Below, one piece after another: positions 54,381-64,000 of a DNA stretch of 64,000 bases; position 1 is the first letter of the stretch; each line of letters begins with the position of its first letter. The position numbers were made by a program, and so were the translations under genes. Below the pieces are notes generated by a model. That model saw only the letters and a list, made by a program, of their open reading frames with translations. It ran no database searches and had not been told where the DNA came from. The stretch is from Cynocephalus volans (taxonomy: Eukaryota > Chordata > Mammalia > Dermoptera > Cynocephalidae), in the NCBI RefSeq assembly GCF_027409185.1, contig NC_084475.1, positions 16,822,130 through 16,886,129 of the forward strand, given 5' to 3'.

Positions 54381-55490
54381 TGTCCTGGGGATTGGGGAGG
54401 GAATAGGGTCTTGCTACAGCTGGGGCTATAGAATGTTAATGATGCCCAGTGGTGCCCCCTAGATTGGGCAGTGTATGGTAGTATCCTCCAGGCACAGCCA
54501 TTCTGGTGGTGGGCACAGGCCAAGAGTTGGTCCAGCCTTCTTATGCAGGGGTGGGGCTCTGCCACCCTGACAATACCAAGCAGCTTTGGAGGTTGGCCAG
54601 CTGCCTGACTGCACATATGGGAGGACTGAGGCTGAGCTGGTATGTCTTACCTCGGGCTGCAAGCCAGCTAGTCTCAGCAAATCTGGTTGGAACCCTGTGT
54701 GGATTTAGCAGGAAAGGGAAAATATCTGAGTTTAGGGAATTAGGGAAACTGGCAAGAAACAGATTTCAGTAGTCAAAATGTAAGGCAGTGGTTCCTTTCT
54801 TAGGAGTGTGTCATCCCCCTATGACAGATCTAGGGTTTCCCAGGCTCACTCAGCCACCTCTGTTCTTTTCCACCCGTCCTTGTGGAGGAGTGTTGGGCAG
54901 GAGTTAAAAGAAAACAGCAAGGAGGGGCAGATGCCAATCTCCCAAATTGGGCAACTATTTTGGCTTAAAGCCCAGGACGGTGACATATGCCCACTGCCAG
55001 CTGCTGTGATGTCAGCTCTTCCAGAATCTGGAAGGAGCTGAACTGGCTGAACTGGTCAGTCACAGACCTCTGGGGATCACGGCTGCTGGAAGGCAGATAT
55101 TGCTGTAAACTTGCTCTTGAGGAATACAACACAAGCCAGGAATGGAACCCTGCCAGAGGCAAGAGGACTGACCCACCACAGCCTAGATCCTTACCTCCCT
55201 GCCCCCGTAAATCCTATGACTGGACACAGAAAAGGCATTCAAGCAGACTGGGCAGGGGGAAGGTGCTGTTTGCAGTGGTCTCCCCACCTGACAAGGGAAG
55301 CCAGCCAGGACCTGCTGCCATGAGCCTTCCCTGATAACAGGGGTCTATCCTTCCTAGGGGAGGGGGTGTTTGATAGACACTAGCAAATGGGTGCGTGCCC
55401 CAGAGAGGAAGAAAGGCAACAGAGCCCAGATGAATGGCAGAGGCAGGTTTAATGGTGTCACCTTGTTTTGTTAATGAGCCAACCAAAAAA
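54381..55490. other. Interval between convergent SPHK1 and UBE2O 3' ends
   Basis: About 1.1 kb with no SINE and no conserved frame seen. Confidence 0.6.
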
Positions 55491-55494
55491 AAAA

Positions 55495-56997
55495 AAAAAT
55501 GCAAGTAAAAAAAAGTTTAATCACACAGCACTTTATACAGATATTGTAAGCAGCAGGCATTCACATCTCCACATGAACCATGCACTGGGAAGCATGGCCC
55601 CACCAGTCACTCTGGATGTTTCTCAAGGTACCGACTCTGGGCTCCATATGCCACGGCATGTGGTCCGGCTCCTTCCCCCCACGGTTCTGCTGGCAGGGTG
55701 GTCACGGCACAGCACAGGTGTGGAGCCCACTTAAGGCTGACAAGACACATCATGCTTTGGCTTTTTTTTTTTGTCTTTTTTTTCTAGTATGAGTTAATAT
55801 CTCTGCTTTTGAGATTTATATTTTTCCCAACCTTAAATATTACATACATACACCAAAAATTACATAGCTGCAATGTGCTCAACAGCATCCTCTTAACCTG
55901 GAGCTTCACATTATCAAAAGCTTAGAAAACTTGTAAACCTCTGGGCCTGTCCTTGGGAGGGAGAGCCCCCGCCCACCACCCCTCTCTTTTGGGATTGAGC
56001 CTGCAGAGTTTGTAAGCAAAGGGCTGACAGGAGGCCTCATTCCCATCCGAGGCCGGGCTCACTGCACGCTCAGTGAGCTGCACGCCACCTCCCAGTGTTA
56101 CCATCTGATGGGGGAGAGGCCCTAGCACTTGCCCCGGCCCTGTGCTGCTGCTCCTGCCTCCTTGGGCTGGAGCTGAGGCTGGACAGGGAGCAGACATCTG
56201 TTACAGTCCAAACCGGCAAGGCCTTAACTGTCGATGCCCCACCAGCCTTGGACAGGATGAGCAAGGCACCTACAGCTGTTTCTTTTCTAGCAGCTCCCTG
56301 GTCAATTCCATGTTAGTGTGTCAGGGACACCACCTCTCCTGGGTGTTACCCTGAGCCTAGCCTGGTTCCAACCTCTCTAAGAGAGCAAGTTCAACAGGCC
56401 CAACGGCTATGATGTGGTAAACAGGCCAGAGTACAGTTGGGAGTCAGTGATAGCAGCTACAACTCCCAAGGGATAGTGCTGATGCCGAGGGACTAGGGAG
56501 GAGCTGGTGGCAGTGGCAGCAGGAGGGTCAGGGACATGGAGAGGCTATAGTTGAACTGAAGAGGTTGAAAGGGACTAGAGGACTTGCAGGAGCAACCCAC
56601 ACTTCATGCAAGGCACATCCACTCTCCTGCTGATCTGCAGGGCACCTGGACCCACAGCACCCAGCATCAGGCCCTAGGAACACCCCACCTCTGACCCGAG
56701 AAGGGGACAGCAAGGGAGCAAGTGCCGGGACAGTCTGCCAGGGGTGACAAGTGGAAAACCGGCAACAGGGTTCCAACTCTGCCGGGGGGGCCGCCTGTTG
56801 AAAGACCACTTTGGAACAGAAACGGCAGCATCGAGACACTTCTTGCACTTCAGCATCAAACTCATCTCGGGGAGAAGAGGGCAGTGGGGCCTGCATTAGG
56901 GACAGAAGGGGATGGGAAGAGGGGAGATCCCAGGGGAGAGTGAGCAGGCAGCAGCTGGCCTCTCCTGCTGTGACGCTCCTTCCTCGAGGGCTGGCGG
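55495..56997 (-). terminator. UBE2O: UBE2O 3' UTR with probable poly(A) signal
   Basis: After the stop codon the minus strand runs about 1.5 kb to ATTAAA (plus-strand TTTAAT at 55516-55521). No AATAAA is nearer the likely end. The exact end is inferred. Confidence 0.6.

Positions 56998-64000
<7,003 letters not shown>

Overview
The window is mammalian nuclear DNA from 17q25-like synteny. It holds the 5' half of PRPSAP1 (minus strand, 6-15411), all of SPHK1 (plus, about 51560-54357) and the C-terminal half of UBE2O (minus, about 55500 to beyond 64000). Gene order and orientation match human chromosome 17. The exons were joined by hand at splice sites, and the joined reading frames stay open and match the known families.

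The likely host is a colugo (Dermoptera, Galeopterus-like). The window carries more than 50 copies of SINEs derived from tRNA-Ile: monomers of about 80-100 bp, dimers of about 170 bp, and a few of a variant type with a GGCGCAC-like A box. These resemble the CYN-SINEs of flying lemurs. I saw no 7SL-derived Alu or B1 element. This is an inference from memory of repeat families, not a database result.

Layout. 1-15.4 kb: PRPSAP1 exons 5 to 1, widely spaced in AT-rich introns with SINEs, L1 3' ends and a solo LTR of 578 bp with a 4-bp target duplication. 15.0-16.0 kb: the CpG-rich PRPSAP1 promoter, with a short unassigned ORF facing the other way. 16-49 kb: intergenic DNA with no gene I can support, made of SINEs, MLT1/MST-type LTRs, two repeated LTR-like families, L1 fragments (including a head-to-head pair), an MER5A-like hAT remnant and MIR/L2 remnants. 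49.4-52.6 kb: the large SPHK1 CpG island with alternative 5' exons. 52.1-54.4 kb: SPHK1 coding exons and poly(A) signals. 55.5-64 kb: the UBE2O 3' UTR and the last nine coding exons, the leftmost converging on SPHK1.

The three genes are housekeeping or signalling genes that happen to be neighbours. PRPSAP1 modulates PRPP synthetase, SPHK1 makes sphingosine 1-phosphate, and UBE2O is a large E2/E3 ubiquitin enzyme. I see no operon-like link and no novel system. The points most worth checking are a GC-AG intron in UBE2O, loss of the TRAF2-binding-like PPEE motif at the SPHK1 C-terminus, the basic N-terminal leader of PRPSAP1, and the nested retroposons.
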